NCBI GenBank assembly: GCA_937896695.1
Contig: CALBOT010000085.1
Coordinates: 1-6,472, forward strand
Direction of reading: 5' to 3'
DNA: 6,472 nucleotides
From: an uncultured Candidatus Nitrosopelagicus sp.
GTDB lineage: Archaea > Thermoproteota > Nitrososphaeria > Nitrososphaerales > Nitrosopumilaceae
Numbering within the stretch: position 1 is the first letter of the stretch; each line of letters begins with the position of its first letter. Shown one piece after another: positions 5,500-6,472 of this stretch. The notes below the pieces were generated by a model. It was not told the origin of the DNA, ran no database searches, and saw only the letters and a list, made by a program, of their open reading frames with translations. Made by a program: the position numbers and the translations under genes.

Positions 5500-6320
5500 T
5501 CTAATTCTGCGATTGGATAAGAACCAATTATTTTAAGAAATATTGTATTCTTTTCAATATTGTTTAGAACTGATTTTACTTTAGAATTTGAAGAATGACC
5601 TAGAAAATCTACAAAGAAATTGTATTCCCAATTTTTATTTTTATTTGGTCTAGATTCAATTTTTGTTAAATTGATATCATTGTCATTAAATTCTTTCAAT
5701 ATTTGATATAGTGCACCTGGTTCATGTTTCACTGAAAAAATAATTGAAGTTTTGTCATTTCTACTTTCAATAGTTTTTTCTTTTGAAAATACCAAAAATC
5801 GTGTAAAGTTATTCGAACTATTTGAAATTCCTTCTTTAATTATTGGAATATTATACAAATTGCTAGCAAGGTTACTTGCTATTGCCGCACAATTATCATC
5901 AAGTTCTTTGATAATCTCAACACTTCCTGCTGTATCGTATGTTGGAACCGTTTTCAAATTATGTTCCTCAATAAAATTACTACATTGTCCTAGTGCTTGT
6001 GGATGTGAATACACATTTGTCACTTCGTCTAATTTTCCTTTACCAATTAAACAATGTTCAACTTTAAGATATACCTCTCCTATTGCATGAAGTTTTGTTT
6101 TTACAATTTCATCAACGCTTTGTCCGACTGTACCTTCAATGGAATTCTCTACGGGTAAAATACAATAATTGACATCAGTTGGTGATTCCTCAGGTATGGC
6201 AGATTTCAGTACCTCTTCAAATGTATCGGTTCCGTAGGTATCAATTTCTTCTCCAAAAAATTTCTTTGCTGCACTTTGACTGTATGCCCCTGGTACGCCT
6301 TGATATGATACTTTCTTCAT
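5496..6320 (-). CDS. pheA: Prephenate dehydratase, monofunctional with C-terminal ACT domain
   Basis: This enzyme decarboxylates and dehydrates prephenate to phenylpyruvate, the precursor of phenylalanine. The 274-residue protein starts with VSYQGVPGAYSQSAA (4-18), then PVENSIEGTVGQSVDEI (56-72) and VYSHPQALGQC (103-113), and has the catalytic TRF motif in NNFTRFLVF (171-178). The ACT domain (about 191-270) has HEPGALYQIL (199-208) and ESRP (222-225), the two motifs that bind phenylalanine in feedback-inhibited family members, so inhibition by the end product is likely. No chorismate mutase domain is fused, and the length matches stand-alone enzymes. The ATG at 6320 is one base after the stop of the upstream zinc-ribbon gene, with no clear ribosome-binding site, suggesting translational coupling. 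The stop (5496-5498) overlaps the convergent membrane-protein stop. Function is secure. Confidence 0.96.
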   Translation of the reverse strand: MKKVSYQGVPGAYSQSAAKKFFGEEIDTYGTDTFEEVLKSAIPEESPTDVNYCILPVENSIEGTVGQSVDEIVKTKLHAIGEVYLKVEHCLIGKGKLDEVTNVYSHPQALGQCSNFIEEHNLKTVPTYDTAGSVEIIKELDDNCAAIASNLASNLYNIPIIKEGISNSSNNFTRFLVFSKEKTIESRNDKTSIIFSVKHEPGALYQILKEFNDNDINLTKIESRPNKNKNWEYNFFVDFLGHSSNSKVKSVLNNIEKNTIFLKIIGSYPIAELD

Positions 6321-6321
6321 C

Positions 6322-6472
6322 TTAATTTTGAGTTAAAAATTCACTTTTTCCAAACTCAGTAGATAACTTTCTATCATCAATCCACCCACAATCTTTACAC
6401 TTTACTGCATCTCTCATTTTTACAACTGTACCATGACATTTTCTACATTTTGTAAATAATACCCCTAGTTTT
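6322..6472 (-). CDS. C-terminal part of a small zinc-ribbon protein, 5'-truncated by the window edge
   Basis: Forty-nine residues and a TAA stop (6322-6324) are visible; the frame stays open to the right edge without an ATG in a start position, so the N-terminus lies beyond 6472. The visible part contains CRKC, a 12-residue spacer with GTVVKMRDAVK, then CKDCGW. This is a CxxC-x12-CxxC zinc-ribbon pattern typical of small archaeal zinc-binding proteins or of zinc ribbons at the end of larger ones. The tail ends in GKSEFLTQN. Its stop is one base before the pheA start, so both are very probably on one mRNA. The frame is absent from the six-frame translations of complete genes only because it is truncated; the four Cys in register with a tight downstream gene argue that it is real. 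Zinc binding is inferred from the motif; RNA, DNA or protein binding cannot be told from this fragment. Confidence 0.75.
   Translation of the reverse strand, partial: KLGVLFTKCRKCHGTVVKMRDAVKCKDCGWIDDRKLSTEFGKSEFLTQN

Noticed and set aside
5752..6090. Plus-strand open frame of 112 codons
   Set aside because: Antisense to the conserved HPQAL and TRF regions of pheA, with no motifs of its own.

Overview
The window looks like chromosomal DNA from an ammonia-oxidising archaeon of the Nitrosopumilus type (Nitrososphaerota/Thaumarchaeota). That is an inference. It rests on AT-rich, densely packed genes, an archaeal MptE-type pterin kinase (COG1634/DUF115) next to a divergent dihydropteroate-synthase homologue, a TATA-like box about 26 bases upstream of a start codon as expected for a leaderless archaeal transcript, and lineage-specific small proteins I cannot name. 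There are no RNA genes, mobile elements, CRISPR arrays or long non-coding stretches. Every intergenic gap is under 40 bases.

Layout. Positions 1-2615 are on the minus strand, transcribed mptE -> unknown coiled-coil protein -> guaA; guaA runs off the left edge. Positions 2649-5499 are on the plus strand: folP-like gene, guaB-like gene, small two-helix membrane protein. mptE and folP are divergent, with start codons only 33 bases apart, and a 9-base inverted repeat covers both starts. Positions 5496-6472 are again minus: a partial zinc-ribbon gene followed one base later by pheA. The stop codon of pheA overlaps the stop of the convergent membrane-protein gene.

How the genes fit together. guaB (IMP to XMP) and guaA (XMP to GMP) are the guanine branch of purine synthesis. 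GTP is the precursor of pterins. mptE makes the pyrophosphorylated hydroxymethyl-dihydropterin, and the folP-like enzyme joins it to an aminobenzoyl compound. Four of the eight genes therefore form one line from IMP via GTP to a folate- or methanopterin-type C1 carrier. pheA (phenylalanine synthesis) is a separate unit.

I see no clearly new multi-gene system. The points most worth checking are: a guaB-like protein that lacks the Arg-Tyr flap dyad of IMP dehydrogenases and shares several residues with GMP reductases; a folP-like protein with altered substrate-loop motifs; the symmetric repeat over the divergent mptE/folP starts; and two uncharacterised proteins in this cluster.
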